The notes beneath the pieces are model-generated. The model was not told the origin of the DNA and made no database searches. It was given only the letters and a program-made list of their open reading frames with translations. A stretch of 64,000 bases of DNA from Pyrus communis (Eukaryota; Streptophyta; Magnoliopsida; Rosales; Rosaceae). Location of the stretch: NCBI RefSeq assembly GCF_963583255.1, contig NC_084815.1:11827724-11891723 (forward strand), given 5' to 3'. The position numbers and the translations under genes were made by a program. This document shows positions 43,490 to 56,614 of the stretch, in pieces; the first letter of the stretch is position 1, and each line of letters starts with the position of its first letter.

Positions 43490-44781
43490 AAGGAGGCATC
43501 GTCCCACTGGAACACATTAAAGCAAGCGCTTCTTAGGAGGTAACCCATGCATTCAACAAGGAGAAGATGGAACTTCCAAACCCAAATTTGCCTTTCTAAA
43601 CCCTTCTCTTTGCTGCTTTATTTTATCACGCTTAGTTGTTTGTTATTTGTTTGCTTTTGTGTGAGTCTTCGTGTGAAACATTGAGGACAATGTTTGATTT
43701 TAAGTGTTGGGGGGGGGGGGGGATAAACAAGTGTTTTTATGAAAATTTGTAGGATTCTATCACCTATCACTTCTAATGTTGTTTCTCACTGTTTTTAAGT
43801 GTTTTAAGTGCATTTTGAGCTGTTTTGGTGTGTTTTGAAGTAAAAATCCCAAAATTTGAAAAAATTGAAAGAAGTATTTTGAAAAAGCCAAAAAGAGTTA
43901 TTTTTGTGTGTTTGTTTGTGTCTTAGGGTACCTTCCAACACAATGATGAGGATTTGGTTTTTATTGCATGACTGTTAAAGAGAGTTACAAACATGGATGG
44001 AAGTTTGATATGCTATTTGGTTTCTGCGTGGTTGTACTTATAGTTTACGAATTCACATGTAATCACAAGGATAAAATCAGTTTTTGTAACATGCTTGAAG
44101 GAAGGAACCCAAACAAACGCTACATCCCTGAGAGACTTGAGCCTAAACGTTTATTTGGAGAGTTATTAATCTGTACATTCTTGTTTTCTAAAGTCATTGC
44201 ATGATCTCATTATTCTTTGCTTGGTTGCTACTTAGAATGCATTTCATCATTATAGTTCCAAATACTAGAACTCATGCCCATTTCATTCAAAGCATGATAT
44301 TGATTGCATAACATACTATAAGATGAAGTTGTTTAGTTAAACCAAAGCCAAAAAGCCTTACCCCTTTGAATATGTATTGTAGGATTAGCCCCTTTGAGCC
44401 TTATTTAGCCTATTTTCTTTGTTAACCACATTATCCTCACCTAGCCTAGAATAGGAATCCCATACCCGTGTTCTTAAAGGATAGTGAAGCATGACTTAGA
44501 GGGAATTCCTTTTGTTCTACAAATTGCAGAAAAACAAGTGTCGGGGAAGGGTTTATATGAAAAAGAAAAAAAAGAACAGAAAAAAAAAAAGAGTTGAAAA
44601 TTAGTGAAAATGAACTCACAAGTATTGGTTATTGAAGAAAGGGTCCAAAAGTTTGAATTGGACCCTAAATGTTGCTTGAATCTTCCCTCTGTGTTTAAAA
44701 GTTGATTTCTGCATTCAAAAGTGAATTCTAAGTGTTTATTTCATTACTTTCCTTACTATTGCTTTAAGAACCTTTGTTTAT
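43490..44781 (+). other. E8 3' noncoding region, part 1
   Basis: GCGCTTCTTAGGAGGTAACCC block (43528), hairpin ACATTGAGGACAATGT, then AAGTGTTGGGGG... (about 43702-43722), and second PPT-like tract AAGTGTCGGGGAAGG (44535-44549). The frame at 43968-44204 is a shifted version of 4616-4867. Confidence 0.78.
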
Positions 44782-46765
44782 TGATGTGAAAATTAACTTG
44801 ACACACAAATTAAACCCTATTTGTGACAATTGTAGTATATATGCAAGTAGGGATCGTTCTAACTGGGGATTAACTAGGGATGCTAATCAACTCAAATAAG
44901 ATTCTAAAACACCGAACTAAACTTAAAAACACTTAACTAGACCTATATGGCTCAAAACAAATTAAAAAGACTCAAAACAGCACAAACCAATCAAATAGAC
45001 TCAAACTAGACTCTAAAGATTGATTTGGACGAAATTTAACTAACTTAGACTCAAAACACTAATTTGGACCGATTCAAACACTTTTCTAACTAATCTAACA
45101 CACTTAATAAAAGGGGGAATTGATTTGGACGAAATTAATTAAATTGGACAAATTGTAAACTAAACAGATTAGGCACTAAATTAGGTGAATTGAATGGGAA
45201 AAAGGCTAGTTAGAGGGTCCTTCTCCACACATGCACATATGTAACACAAATTGATTTCCATATTTTATCCCTTTAAACCATGAATGACAATGCCCCAAAT
45301 TAATTGTGAAAAGCACAAATTAACTTTCAGAATTTCCTAGTTTCATTGAATTGGATGGAATACGCATCGACAATCAAATTATTCTTATCAAATTCCCTAC
45401 ATGAACTGCATAATAGAGATATAATCAAAGATCATTAAGCTTTTTGAAAACCCTAAGCATTGACTAGGCATTCGTCACTATGAATTGCATGATACTCTTG
45501 CCTAGAATTTACTTAATACAATCATGACTAGTGATTTTCACTACTTGTGAATATAAGTTCATAACGATTAGGTGAAATTCTCTTATATCCTAGCATCAAA
45601 TTCATGCATGAAAACCAAGTATGCATCGTTAATCAACACACAAGAACAAGTTCTCAATAAATCAATGAAGTAAATCACATTCACAATTCAAGCAAATTAA
45701 ATCCACCTCTAAGCAAATTCAATCAATTCATATAAAACATATGCCCATGGCTTTGAATTCACCTCTAACTAAGAAAAACTTAGTTACACATGTTCATAAC
45801 AATTGAAAAGCAAATTAAATAAACATGGAAACCAAACGAGGGAAAAAAGAACTCCCAAAGTCTCCAATGGATGCAGATTCTTGCGGCACAAGGGTCTCCT
45901 TCTCCTATGGAAGCCACGACACTCCTTCTCCCTAGGATTTTGCGGCCCAAGGGTCTATTTCTGAATGGATGGTGAATGATGTGAATGAATTGAAGGATGA
46001 ATGGCTGCCTAGGGTGTGTATGGGGTGCTGCAACTTAAGTTCTATATATATATATATATAGCATGGTAAAAACCCTAGGAATCAGAATTAGGGTTAAACC
46101 TAGCAGATACAAGTGATTTGGGCCCCCTAAGTTGTGGCAAAGGTTTTAATATCAAGTCCTAACCCAATTAATTTCAGATATGGACTTATACAATCTAAAT
46201 CCAAGAGGAAAAGGGCCAAATTAAATCAGAATCCAATCAAAAAAAGGTTTAAGAATTTCGTCCAAAATTGGGCCTTCTAGAAACTAAGTGTTTTGTGGCT
46301 GATTTTGGGTGTTCTAGATGGCATAAAAAGGGGGAAAGGTGTGGCACCCTTTTAGGGTCAGATAAGGCTTCTAAAATTAGGTTTTTAGGTCCACTTGCAG
46401 CTAGGATTAAGGTGGAACAAGATTAGGTTAGGATAAGATATGATAAGGTTTGAATAAGATAAGGTTGTTAGGATAAGTTTCCATATTTCTTGCTCTTTCC
46501 TTATCTTCTTCGTCTTGAACTTTCCTTTTCTGATTTGTAGCATGTTTCTAACCTCTTTTGACTCCAATTTCGTCCATCCACCTTGCTCCATATCCATAAT
46601 AAGCCCAAAACTGCTCTAAAAGGCTCAAAATTGCCTTTTCTTGCCAACTTTGTCATTAGGACCTACAAACAAACGAAAATAGCTTAAAACACTATAATCA
46701 GAAGTAATTAGCTCACTAAATGTAAGGAAATAACATAACTAAGTAGCATAAATATGCTCCTTTCA
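44782..46765 (-). mobile_element. A-type solo LTR with TTTAT target duplication (1984 bp)
   Basis: On the plus strand TGATGTGAAAATTAACTTG...ATATGCTCCTTTCA, flanked by TTTAT at 44777-44781 and 46766-46770. Similar to the E1 LTRs. TATA-like tract 46043-46060. The LTR start TGAAAGGAGC differs from TGATAGGAGC by one base. No internal sequence. Confidence 0.95.
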
Positions 46766-46770
46766 TTTAT

Positions 46771-47348
46771 CCTTTACCTTTCTTTGTTAGCCAATACCGC
46801 AGCCACGTTATAACCCTTAAACTTCTATCTTGATTGTTATGTGTTTCAATATGTGGAGTTTAAAATTGGTTTGAGCATATGGTATCCCTGATTCTCGCGT
46901 CTAAGTAGTAGCATTCCATTCATGAGATCATATATATACATGCATTATTAATTCCAGAAAGTGCTTCCTTTGTTTAAAACATATGTGAGTGGCTCGTCTA
47001 CATGTTTACATCAATCTTCTCACATATACCTAGTGTAGGGAGTGTAGTCAGAAAATCCGAGTGAAAATAGAGAGTGTATCCGGTGAGGAATTGAGGGAAT
47101 TCTCTGAGGCATGTTACTACATTCAAAATGTTGTTTTAATTGATTAAATGTGAGCTAGTGAATGGTGACTATGATTAAGTATGCTCGAGGGTAAGGATTG
47201 CTTAAATCTATGTGAGTGGTGATCTTTGACATGTTATGTTTCATTGGAAATCCCTGAGGCAAACGTTGGAAGGTTTAGATTATATGCTTCGTTTCTTTTG
47301 TTTGTTTGTTTTGGTCAAGGACTAGCAAAAGCTAAGTGTGGAGGAATT
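46771..47348 (+). other. E8 3' noncoding region, part 2, and PPT
   Basis: Continues E8 after the solo LTR. The frame conserved at 3697 is present at about 46790-46950 with TAA and TGA replacing sense codons but no indel. PPT AAGTGTGGAGGAATT at 47334-47348. Confidence 0.8.
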
Positions 47349-49431
47349 TGATAGGAGCATATTTATGTGACTTAGTTGGCTTGTTCTTGTGCATTTGTGT
47401 TGCTATTTCTTAGTTAATGTAGTATTTCAAGTCATTTTCGTGTGTTTGTAGGTCCAAAGGGTTGAAGTACCATGAAAGTGCATTTTGGTGCATTTTGGAG
47501 CAGTTTTGGGCACTAAATGGATAGCTTGTATATGGAGCAAGGTGGATGGACGAATTTGGAGTCAAAAGAGGCTAGGAACATGCTACAAATCAGAAAAGGA
47601 AAGTTCAAGACAAAGAAGATAAGGAAAGAGCAAGAAATATGGAAACTTATCCTAACAACCTTATCTTATCCAAACCTTATCCTATCTTATCCTAACCTAA
47701 TCTTGTTCCATCTTAATCCTAGCTGCAAGTGGACCTAAAAACATGATTTCTAGAAGCCTTATCTGACCCTAAAAGGGTGCCGCACCCTTCCCCCTTTTAT
47801 CTCTTCTAGAAAACCCAAAATCAGCCACAAAACACCTAGTTTCTAGAAGGCCCAATTTTTGACGAATTTCCTAAACCTTTTTCCTTTTGGATTCTGATTT
47901 GTTAGGCCTTATTCCTTGTGGATTTGGGTTATACAAATCCTTTTCTGAAATTAGTTGGGCCAAACCCTCTCCTAAGTGGATTTAAGTTACTTGTGCCGAA
48001 CCCTAGGGCCCTAATCCTTAAAATCTGCTAAGTTGTAACCCTAATCTAATTAACCCTAGGGTTGTTTGAACTATATAATCATATTTTCAGCCACAATTTC
48101 AGAGCAACCCTTTATGCTATTCAGAAAACCCTTGCCGCAACCTTCCACCCTAATTCTCCATCATTCATTCAATCCTCACACCTTCATACATAATCTTCCG
48201 CACCCTTTCACCCTAATCAGCCATCATTCATCATCCTAAGCAAGAATACATCATTCATAACCCCCAAAACCACCACCCACACCTTGTGCCACAACAAGGA
48301 AGGAGGAGGAAAGCCCTAGCCGTGCATGCCATTCGAATTGGATTGCTGGAACGTGTTAGGTGTAATCTATCTTGTGTTTTCAATGTTTAAATTCAATAAT
48401 CTTTGTTTTGTGAGTATGAGGAACTAATCCCCTTTTCGCCAGGAGGAATTTCGAAACCATGGCTATATTTGCATTGTGATTTAATTACTTCCAGTTGTGA
48501 TTTCATGAATTGTGAATTCAATTTACTTATCTATTTGAATTAAAACTTGTTTATGTATGTGGGTTGAGAGTGCACACTTAATTTGCATGCATAAATCTGA
48601 TGCTAGGACATAAGGGAGCTTCACCTAATCGTTGTGAACTTATATTCATAAGTAGTAAAGGTTGTTAGTCACAATCATGTTAAGTAAATTCTTGGCATAA
48701 GTATCATGCGCTTTCATAGTTACGAACGCCTCGTCAACAGTTATGATTTTCATAGAATTTAATGATCTTTGATTGTTTCTCTATTATGTGCTTTCATATA
48801 GAGAACTTTTGAGGAATAATTTGATTGCAATGCGCTAATTCCATTCAATTCAATGACTTAAGGAAAATCTGAGGGTTAATTTAAGCGTACCTAATTAACT
48901 TGGGGTGTTGAGGTTCATGGTTCATTGAAAAAGCAACTGGAGATTGTTTTGTATGCAAGTATGTCATGTGTGGAGAAAGACCTCCTAGCTAGCCCATCAT
49001 CCATCTATTTCCACCAAATTCGTGCAAATCTGCCTAGTTCTAATTTCTGTTTTGTTTACTTTATTTTCGTCCAAAACCAAATCCCCATTTATTTTAGAGT
49101 GTCTAACTAGTTAGAATCTGTTTTAGATTGTGTTTTCAAGAGTTTTGAGTCAAGTTAAAACCAAAATTCGTCCAAAATTGTGTTTAGAGTCAAATATGCC
49201 CAGTTTGTGTTTTTAGGCAATTTTGAGTGTTTTTAGCTTATTTTGAGTCTTGTGAACTTGTTTTGAGTCTTTTAAGTTAAGTGTTTTAAAGCTTAGTTTT
49301 ATCTATTTGAGTCAATTTAAAGTGTTTAGCAATCCCTCATAGTCCCCGGTTTAAGAATGATCCCTACTTACTTATATACTAGAATTGTCAAAAGAGGGTT
49401 TAATTTGTGTGTTAAGTTAATTTTCGCATCA
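47349..49431 (+). repeat. E8 3' LTR (2083 bp)
   Basis: TGATAGGAGCATATTTATGTG...TTTTCGCATCA. TATA candidate TATATAA at 48072-48078. Tag words ATGCGCTTTC, ATGTGCTTTC and ATGCGCTAATTCC at successive sites. Right flank CTTGG. Confidence 0.93.
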
Positions 49432-49533
49432 CTTGGCTTTTGCTAGTCCCTGAGCAAAACAAAACAAACAAAACACAACGTAAACCTTCCAACAATTGCC
49501 TCAAGGATTTCCAATGCAACATGACATGTTAAA
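49432..49533 (-). other. short 3' noncoding tail of a minus-strand element (E9?)
   Basis: TTGGCTTTTGCTAGTCC... is the segment normally adjoining the 3' PPT, but the PPT itself is missing. E8 appears inserted at or beside it. Confidence 0.65.
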
Positions 49534-51340
49534 AATGTGACAACCTGTTCCAAATTTTACGTTTTTATTTTATTTTAAAAGCATGAATTTACGAAAATGC
49601 CATAGAGACAAAGATTTTGACTTATGTTGACCATTGTCTAGAGAGACATATGACTTATTCTTTTAACATATTCTCGTAGTACTTGTTGGTGTGAACGCAT
49701 AGGCGAAAGCCGTTTACGAGTCCGGATTATAACGCTTTAGTTATGGACGTTTGAAATTGGTTATTTAAATAGTTGAATTCCCACCTTGTGGGATTAGTGG
49801 ACCAATTAAATTAAAGGGACAAGGAACCAATTAGAAGAGAGGAGGAAAGCCTGCAGCCAATCAGAAAGAAAGAAGCAAAAAAAATAAAAAAATAAAAAGA
49901 TAAAAAAATAAAAAAAATGGGAAAGCTTCCCGTGCACCCGTGCCCGACCTATGTGACCACCCATTTTCCAAGGCCGATTTCGGCCAACTCCGATGGAATT
50001 TTTTGACGCCACCACCACTATCTTGAAGCTCTCATTCCCCTCTACAAAATCCACCCAAGAACCACCTTGATTAACCACGATATGAGGCGGTTTGAGGCCA
50101 CGAAAGTTGGCGGTTCTCACGGTGCTCCGTGCACCCTTTTTGATTTTCCGGCAAATCGGAAAAGTGTTGGCCGATGCCACCACTTGGGCTTTGTAGCCCA
50201 TCATCCCAGGAGAAAAACCCAACCAACCTTGACCCCGTTGGACCACTGTAGAAGACGAATCAACACCGGGAAGTTTTAGGCACCCGACGGCTTTGTGGGA
50301 AAAATTGACCATCTTCCGTCCACTTTTGGACTTTGTGGAAGGTATGAAAGTTTCTCCACTCACTGAGATCTTCATTTCTGTGAAGTTTGAGAATTTTTGG
50401 AAATAGTTGGATTTTCCGGTGAGTCGGGGCGGCCGACTGCCACCCGCGGCAGCGCGTGGCCAGTGAGCTGCCAATGCTATTTTTAGGCTATGTCGAATGT
50501 CATGAATTTAGTTTTGTCATTTGAATGATGTAGGTTGATCGTTGGAACCTAAATTCGTTACGATACGTTACTTGATAAAAATGTGAATCGACGATCCGAC
50601 CATTGGATCGTCACCAAAATTGGATACATTATAATACGTAATATTTAAAGATCATAGGAATTTATGGATCGGGAATCCGACTTACGGATCTTCCTGAATT
50701 GGATTTGTAAGTTAGTAAAATAAATGTTCACGGCCACTTGTTTTAGGCAATTGGCGGAGATCTGACCATTGGATCGTAATGAAATTTTAATATGTTATTC
50801 TAGAAACATATTGTGGATCGTTGGGAGTTTTGGATTGGAAATCTAATATGCAGATCTTCCGGGTCAAGTTATACAGGGTTGTAGACCCTACCGTCGATCT
50901 TTGATCGACTGTTAACTTGTGGTCAATGGGTCTCAAACTATTTTAGAATGCCGTTGAGGTTGTGTTTTATGTGAATTACGTATTCTACGGATAAGAGTTC
51001 TGAGATGTGATTTGATAATTGGTCACAGGGACCAATCATTCAGGACGCCTCGATGCGTGCGCTAGAGAATCATTGCGTGGACTCCAGGTGAGTGGATCTT
51101 TTCCTTTTTATCGTACATATTATTGAGAGTTCTATCGACACTTTTAAATTGATTAGGTATATTACCTTCATATATAATTATTGTGAATGCTTGAAGTACT
51201 ATATAAACTACGAATGGCTTGATCCCTGTTTAGGGTACGTAGGCAGTCTAGCGAGATGTTAGATGCAGCCATAATATATTTGAGACAAAAGCCTTATTTG
51301 GGAAATTGAGTAATGTGAAAGAAATTGGTAAAGGCAAGTT
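49534..51340 (+). repeat. different LTR-like sequence, 3' boundary not resolved
   Basis: Starts TGTGACAACCTGTTCC after an AAAAA flank. The style matches another Ty3/gypsy LTR family (TGTGACAACCCG-type). It contains GGATCG-rich repeats (50580-50900) and ends in a GGTACGTAGGCAG block (51233). The 222-codon minus frame at 49806-50474 crosses low-complexity AAATAAAA and has no recognisable domain. I see no PBS or coding region, and the end near 51340 is a guess. Confidence 0.45.
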
Positions 51341-52694
51341 TTATTTTGTGAATTAGTTAGTTAAATTAGTGTTATAATTTTAGCAACAAATTATAAGTCA
51401 ACAAAGCTAAATTTTGTCGGCACAAGAGTCATTTCTCGACAAAATTTTAATTTGCCGGCTGAATACTTTTGCTAGAACCAATTTACAATGCCAATCTTAG
51501 CCTAGAAAATTCAAACGTTAGCTGATGATCATTTTGTAAGTGTAAATGCAATGTCCCGACGAATTTAGTTTTGACGAGTAAACTATGGCAGAAACCTTTC
51601 CCTCTGTCTTGGAATATTAGTTGACGATGTGTGGCAACAAATACTTTCATTGGCAAATTGATAAGAGAGGTAACAAAGTATTTCATTAGCAAACTGATAA
51701 TTACTCTACGTGATAAGAACAAACTTATCAAATTCCCAAAGGCAATCCTAATCCTGTTTTGTCAGTTCACGTCTCCCCAATTGCTCATGATCTTCCTCCC
51801 ATATTCTTCCTAATCCTATTTTGTTGGCTCACATCCCAATTGCTCATGATCTCCTTCCCATATTGTTCACTCTCAGTGCGCCCTTTCATTCTACTTTTGT
51901 AAGTAAGAATTCCTATTTAGTCTTGTAACAACTTGGCGAGATCTTTCTTACTCAAAAACAATCTTGACATTCCTAAATCCTTAAGTTTATATATTAGGGT
52001 TCTCACCCTCTTAACTAACTCTCATCCACATCTCTACTCCTATCATCTCTCTCTCGCTTCTCTTGTTCTCACAATCATCTCCATTTTTTCTCACTCTATC
52101 CTTTCTTCAGCTATCTCATTTGTCCCCTTGCATGCATCAGAATCCCCAACAATTGGACCAATTGTTTTATACTCTCACTCATTTGGTATGTATTTAATTT
52201 TAACTAAATTCAATCGTTCATAGCTAGATTGGTTTTGTCGAATTATTTTTATTTCACAAATTGGTTTTCAAATTTTACATGAATTCTTATCCAGATGTGG
52301 AAGCTAATATCATTGTATGTATATATATTTTTTTACCAATAAATTCTTATAAATGTTGATTCTTACAAACTGGCCCATAAATATGTTATGATCTCAGTAA
52401 GTCTGTGTTTTATTTTCTAGTTAAACCAATAATTTTGCAAAAGCAGCAACCACAGATAACCAGGCTTAATGGTGAAGATATAACCAAACTATTTAATATA
52501 TTGCTTAGTTATAGTTTTGTTCAAAACTTTAGGCTACCATTACTTTTTGTTCTAATTTTTTCTTGGTCAGGGCAATTATTGTTCGTCTTTTGTAACTTAG
52601 GGTGCACTACAAATTGTAGTAAAGTTTTTTATTTGGATTTTTTGTGCATCAATATCTTTGCTTTTTATTCTTACCAATGAATTCCAATGCACTA
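51341..52694 (+). other. non-Athila sequence, gene-like but unrecognised
   Basis: About 1.35 kb that matches nothing else in the window. A TATATATTAGGG stretch (about 51990) is followed by a long C/T-rich leader (52000-52090) like a plant 5' UTR, then a hydrophobic stretch of translation (LASLVLTIISIFSHSIL) ending near G|GTATGTATTT at about 52190, a possible splice donor. Could be the promoter and first exon of a gene or gene fragment. No known protein recognised. Confidence 0.3.
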
Positions 52695-54845
52695 TGTGAT
52701 AGCCCGTCCCAGATTATTTGTACCGTATGTGTGAAATGACAGTTTTGCCCCTAGGGGTTATGTTTCGTTGTGTGGTTGTTTTGCGGTTTTGGTTGGCTGC
52801 ATCTGGACCACACACACACCCACACTCTCATCCTCATCTTCTGCCCTGTCCCGTGTCTCTCTCTTTCTTTCTCTTCTTCTTCTTCGTACGGACCAAGACC
52901 AAAACCTTCAAAAACATTGTAGATTGAGGTGGAAAGTTATACCTTTGTGTTCGTGAGGTTCATACAAGTTTAACCATACCCATTTTAGGTAGGAAATCCT
53001 TCGATTTCATGTCGAACCAAGGAACCCCGATTTTGGTCATTATTCATGCATACGTGAAATGTTGTTTTTTCAGGGAATTTGAAGCTTGTAGGAAGCTTAG
53101 TGAGGTCCTTAGGAAGCTTAGGGTGGTTCGTTGGAAGGTTTTGGACGTCGGGATCATGAGTTGCAGGTTTGGCCGGAATGTCGTGGGTTTTTCCGGCGAG
53201 ATTCCTTTAGTTTTAGGGCTCCAAAGTGGTAAGGTTTTGTTCTACTTGTTGTAAGCTTCATTTTGGAACCAATTTCGTGGAATTTGGTTGAGAAATGAAG
53301 AAGATATGAAGTTTTGAAAATTTTCCCAGTTTTCGGCAACGCAGACGGCGGCTCCGGCGAGACTCACCAGAGAAGACAGGGGAATATTCCGTTAAGTTAA
53401 CGCAATATTCTTAGCGGCGTCAAGTTAGTTTTAATGGAATATGCTTACAGTTGGATGGAATATTCCCTAACGTCGTTAGGGATTCCATCAGCGTGCCAGG
53501 CACGTGCCTGCGCGTGGGCGGCGCGTGTGGCCGTGCCTTGGCCAGAGTGTGGGGGCGCGTGAGACGTCGAAAAATTATTTGAAAAATATGGGGATGTTCG
53601 TGAGGTTGAGTAGATCACGTTGGTGTATTCATACACCCCATTTGAGCATTGTATGAGAAGTTATTACCTAGTTTTGGTTATGTGCTTTAAATTAACGTTT
53701 TTATAGTTGTTTCGCATATAGGTGAGACCTATCCTGAGGACGAGCGCAGCCACTCGAGGCAAGGGGGTTACGACCCTTCTACATACCAGTGAGTGGGCTT
53801 TTGGTTTTCCGTATATACCTCTATACTGTGGTTTTTCCCAGAAAATGAAATGAAATGTTTATATGTTTTAAATGTCATGCATCGTGTTTGCCAATCTATT
53901 CATGCATTAGTAGTTGCACATTAGTATGTTTGGTGTTGTGGACGCACAGGTAAGTGCCAGGTAAGTTATGGTTTATGAATTTTAATTAGTAGTTATGTGA
54001 AATGCATAGAGAGCTTATAACCTGCACCCCCAGTGTTAGTGCTCCCGCCCAGAGTAGGGCACAGTCCCTTCACGTGATGTTCACCTCCCGCACCACACGC
54101 TCATCTTGGATCCAAGTTAGGTGCACAGTCCTGTCGTACAGACCACTGTAGGAGGTTCCGACTCATAGGTGACCCGCGATTATTCGCCCAGTCTTCACGT
54201 GATCATAGCACTTGAGCGTATTCATTTACACCCAGTCCTGTCGTACAGACCACTTTAGGTGGTTCCGACTCGTGTGCAGGTATAGTTAGTGAGTTGGAGA
54301 TTTGAGCTCTAAATTCAGCCGTACAGGTCACGTTAGGTGACTCCGGCTGACATGTTACTTGCATTGATTGGCATTACCTGGTCTACTTACATTTTATGTG
54401 GAGGCATTCGACATGGCATATTTTTTTGAGCATATTTTCTATATATGTGTATATTCTATTTTTCTAGGAAACCATACAGGTTTTACGGCGAGGGGTTGGA
54501 ACTTTGATAATGAAATGATTTTGAAAAGCTTTGTTTTTGCCCACTCACACTTTCTGTTTTGCGCTCCTCCAGGTTCTAGTTTGGATTGCTCTTTTGGTAG
54601 CTCTCGAGGGATTCACGGCATATCTGACAGATTCTCACCAGTGTAGGACCCACTCTGGGTGTGTTTTAGTTGGTGTTTGTTCCTCCGGATTGCACAAGGT
54701 TTTCTGTGCTTTGAATATTATTTTTCACGTGTACGCTTGCACATGTATGTTAATTACTTTGTGTGTAGTTTGGTTTTACTGTGCACATAGTTACGTCACT
54801 CTCACGTGACGGCCAACACGCCCTGATTTCGATCGGGGTGTGTCA
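52695..54845 (+). mobile_element. solo LTR of a second, non-Athila LTR family (2151 bp)
   Basis: TGTGATAGCCCGTCCC...GATCGGGGTGTGTCA, flanked by CACTA (52690-52694) and CACTG (54846-54850), an imperfect 5-base duplication. Internal features: GGAATATTCC palindromes (53381, 53457) and two or three copies of a CCTGTCGTACAGACCACT unit (about 54131-54330). No PBS or PPT next to either end. Open frames such as 52718-52927 and 54368-54646 are LTR shadows. Confidence 0.85.
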
Positions 54846-55675
54846 CACTGCATATATGTATTTACATTTAACTTAGACTTTTTATTTTTTATTTATTTTT
54901 TATTTTTTTATTTTTTTTTATTTGTAGATGCCAATAATTAGCCAAAAAAGGAAACGACTTGTTGTGTCAACAAGTTCAATCCCACCTTTGTCATCCCAGT
55001 CGCGGTCTACATCAGAGCTGCTCCTACTTTTCATCGAGACAGGAATAAGCCTGGTATTTTGAGACAGACTTATCTTTCTTGCACACAAACTCATTCCATA
55101 GGCGGTGGGACCGGGAGTGATGCTCTTTAGTTGGATCCAAGACACATGGATCCTCTAATACCTTAGTGGGAAAACACCACCTTGTTCGCCTTATACTCGT
55201 TCCCATACCATAAGTAGTGCTAGTGGGACCTCTCTTCATCGCACTTAATCTTAATCCGTAATTGGTACTAAGGAAACTTCATATCAATATCGAGACACAG
55301 CAGGATCCCAACTTGATGATGCTTGATGAGACTTATAATGATTTAACTACTCAAGCACCTACTAGAAAAAGGAGTGCAGATCATTGTCAACATGGGAGTA
55401 AGAAATTAAAAAAAACTAATATTATGTACCATGATCAACAATGTCATTACATTACACCAATTATTATTGCCTGTTAATGCCTTTTTGCTTTTCCATTGTG
55501 GGCGTTGATGGTTCTGTACTAGACTTACTAGATGAAAGACCAGTGTGCAGGACATGTCGGTAGGTTAAAACCAATCATATTGTTCGTATTACGCAAGCAA
55601 ACATCAAGGCCATAAAGACCCAGTGCATAGGTGAGCAATTGATAAAGTTGTTAATAACTTGTTCGCACATAATAA
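54846..55675 (+). other. possible exon/gene fragment between two LTRs, unrecognised
   Basis: A T-rich run ending TTTGTAG precedes ATGCCAATAATTAGCC (54929), like a splice acceptor next to a start codon. The frame reads a basic Ser-rich start (MPIISQKRKRLVVSTSS) but stops soon. A later frame (55262-55477) contains RKRSADHCQHGSKKLKK. The pieces do not join into one frame. With 51341-52694 this could be a gene fragment whose intron received the LTR at 52695. I do not recognise a family. Confidence 0.25.
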
Positions 55676-55781
55676 GACCATCTCCAATCCTGACCTATAA
55701 CCTACTTTTCTCCTTGTATTCCCCCCACCCCCCCCCCCCCACCCCAACTCCAACCCAGCCCAAGTGTAAAATTGGACCTAA
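55676..55781 (-). mobile_element. MITE-1, left part (interrupted)
   Basis: GACCATCTCCAATCC terminal repeat preceded by TAA (55673-55675). The sequence matches the reverse complement of the right end of MITE-2 (ATAACCTA..., C-rich run, AAAATTGGACCTAA). It continues after MITE-2 at 58368. Confidence 0.75.
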
Positions 55782-56520
55782 GACTGACACACCCCGACCG
55801 AGATCAGGGCGTGCTGGCCGTCACACGGAGGTGACGTAACCATGTGCACGTGCGGAAGCTAATGAAATAGTAATATAAAAAGTACGAATAATTAAAAACT
55901 AGCATACAAAGTACTAAAACAAGTGCTAGCGTAAGTGAGACACAAGTTCAGAGCAATAAGTCTACAGCAGTCCAAAAGAAAAAGATGCGACAACAGTACA
56001 CCCGAAGGTGACCCTACGCTGGTGAATGTCTGTCAGAAAAGCCGGGAGAACCCTCTGGGAAACCACCGAACCTGCTAAGCAACTAGAACCTGGAGGCGCT
56101 CAAAACAAAAGCGTGAGTGGGCAAAAACAAATCTTTTCTAAAACCATTTAGTAAAATACATTCTAACCCCTCGCCGTAAAACCTGTATACTTCCCAGAAA
56201 ATAAACATATATACGTATGTATAGATATGCCAACCATGCTCAAGAATATGCCATGTCAAAACCTCATAATGAAATGCAAGTGCTTAGGTATAAATCATAT
56301 CAATAACATATAATCTGGCAGCCGGAGTCACCTAACATGACTTGTACGGCTGCATGTAGAGCTCAAATCTCAAACTCAATAACTGAACCTGCCCACGAGT
56401 CGGAACCACCTAAAGTGGTCTGTATGACAGGCCTGGGTGTAACATATATAAACGCTCTAGTGCTACGATCACGTGAAGGCTGTGCGAATAATCGCGGGTC
56501 ACCTACGAGTCGGAACCACC

Positions 56521-56614
56521 TAATGTGGTCTGTACGACAGGACTGTGCACCTAACTTGGATCCAAGCTAATGTGGTCTGTACGACAGGACTGTGCACCTA
56601 ACTTGGATCCAAGC
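56521..56614. repeat. 47-bp perfect tandem duplication
   Basis: TAATGTGGTCTGTACGACAG... through CCAAGC occurs twice head to tail (56521-56567, 56568-56614). The plus-strand LTR has a single copy, so the duplication is private to this LTR. Confidence 0.92.

Larger units (their letters stand above)
39771..49431 (+). mobile_element. E8: decayed non-autonomous Athila-type retrotransposon
   Basis: Truncated 5' LTR 39771-40593, PBS 40599-40616, degenerate gag-protease 40720-43489, noncoding region interrupted by a solo LTR (44782-46765), PPT 47334-47348, full 3' LTR 47349-49431. The coding region has several frameshifts and stops and is older than E1 or E6. RT and integrase are absent with the same internal junction. 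Confidence 0.88.

Noticed and set aside
49806..50474. 222-codon minus-strand open frame
   Set aside because: It crosses an AAATAAAA low-complexity run, has no domain or composition of a real protein, and lies inside LTR-like noncoding sequence.
51373..52694. CACTA-type transposon ends suggested by TAGTG and CACTA near the edges
   Set aside because: CACTA at 52690 is better explained as the target duplication of the LTR, and no matching subterminal repeats or 3-base duplication were found.
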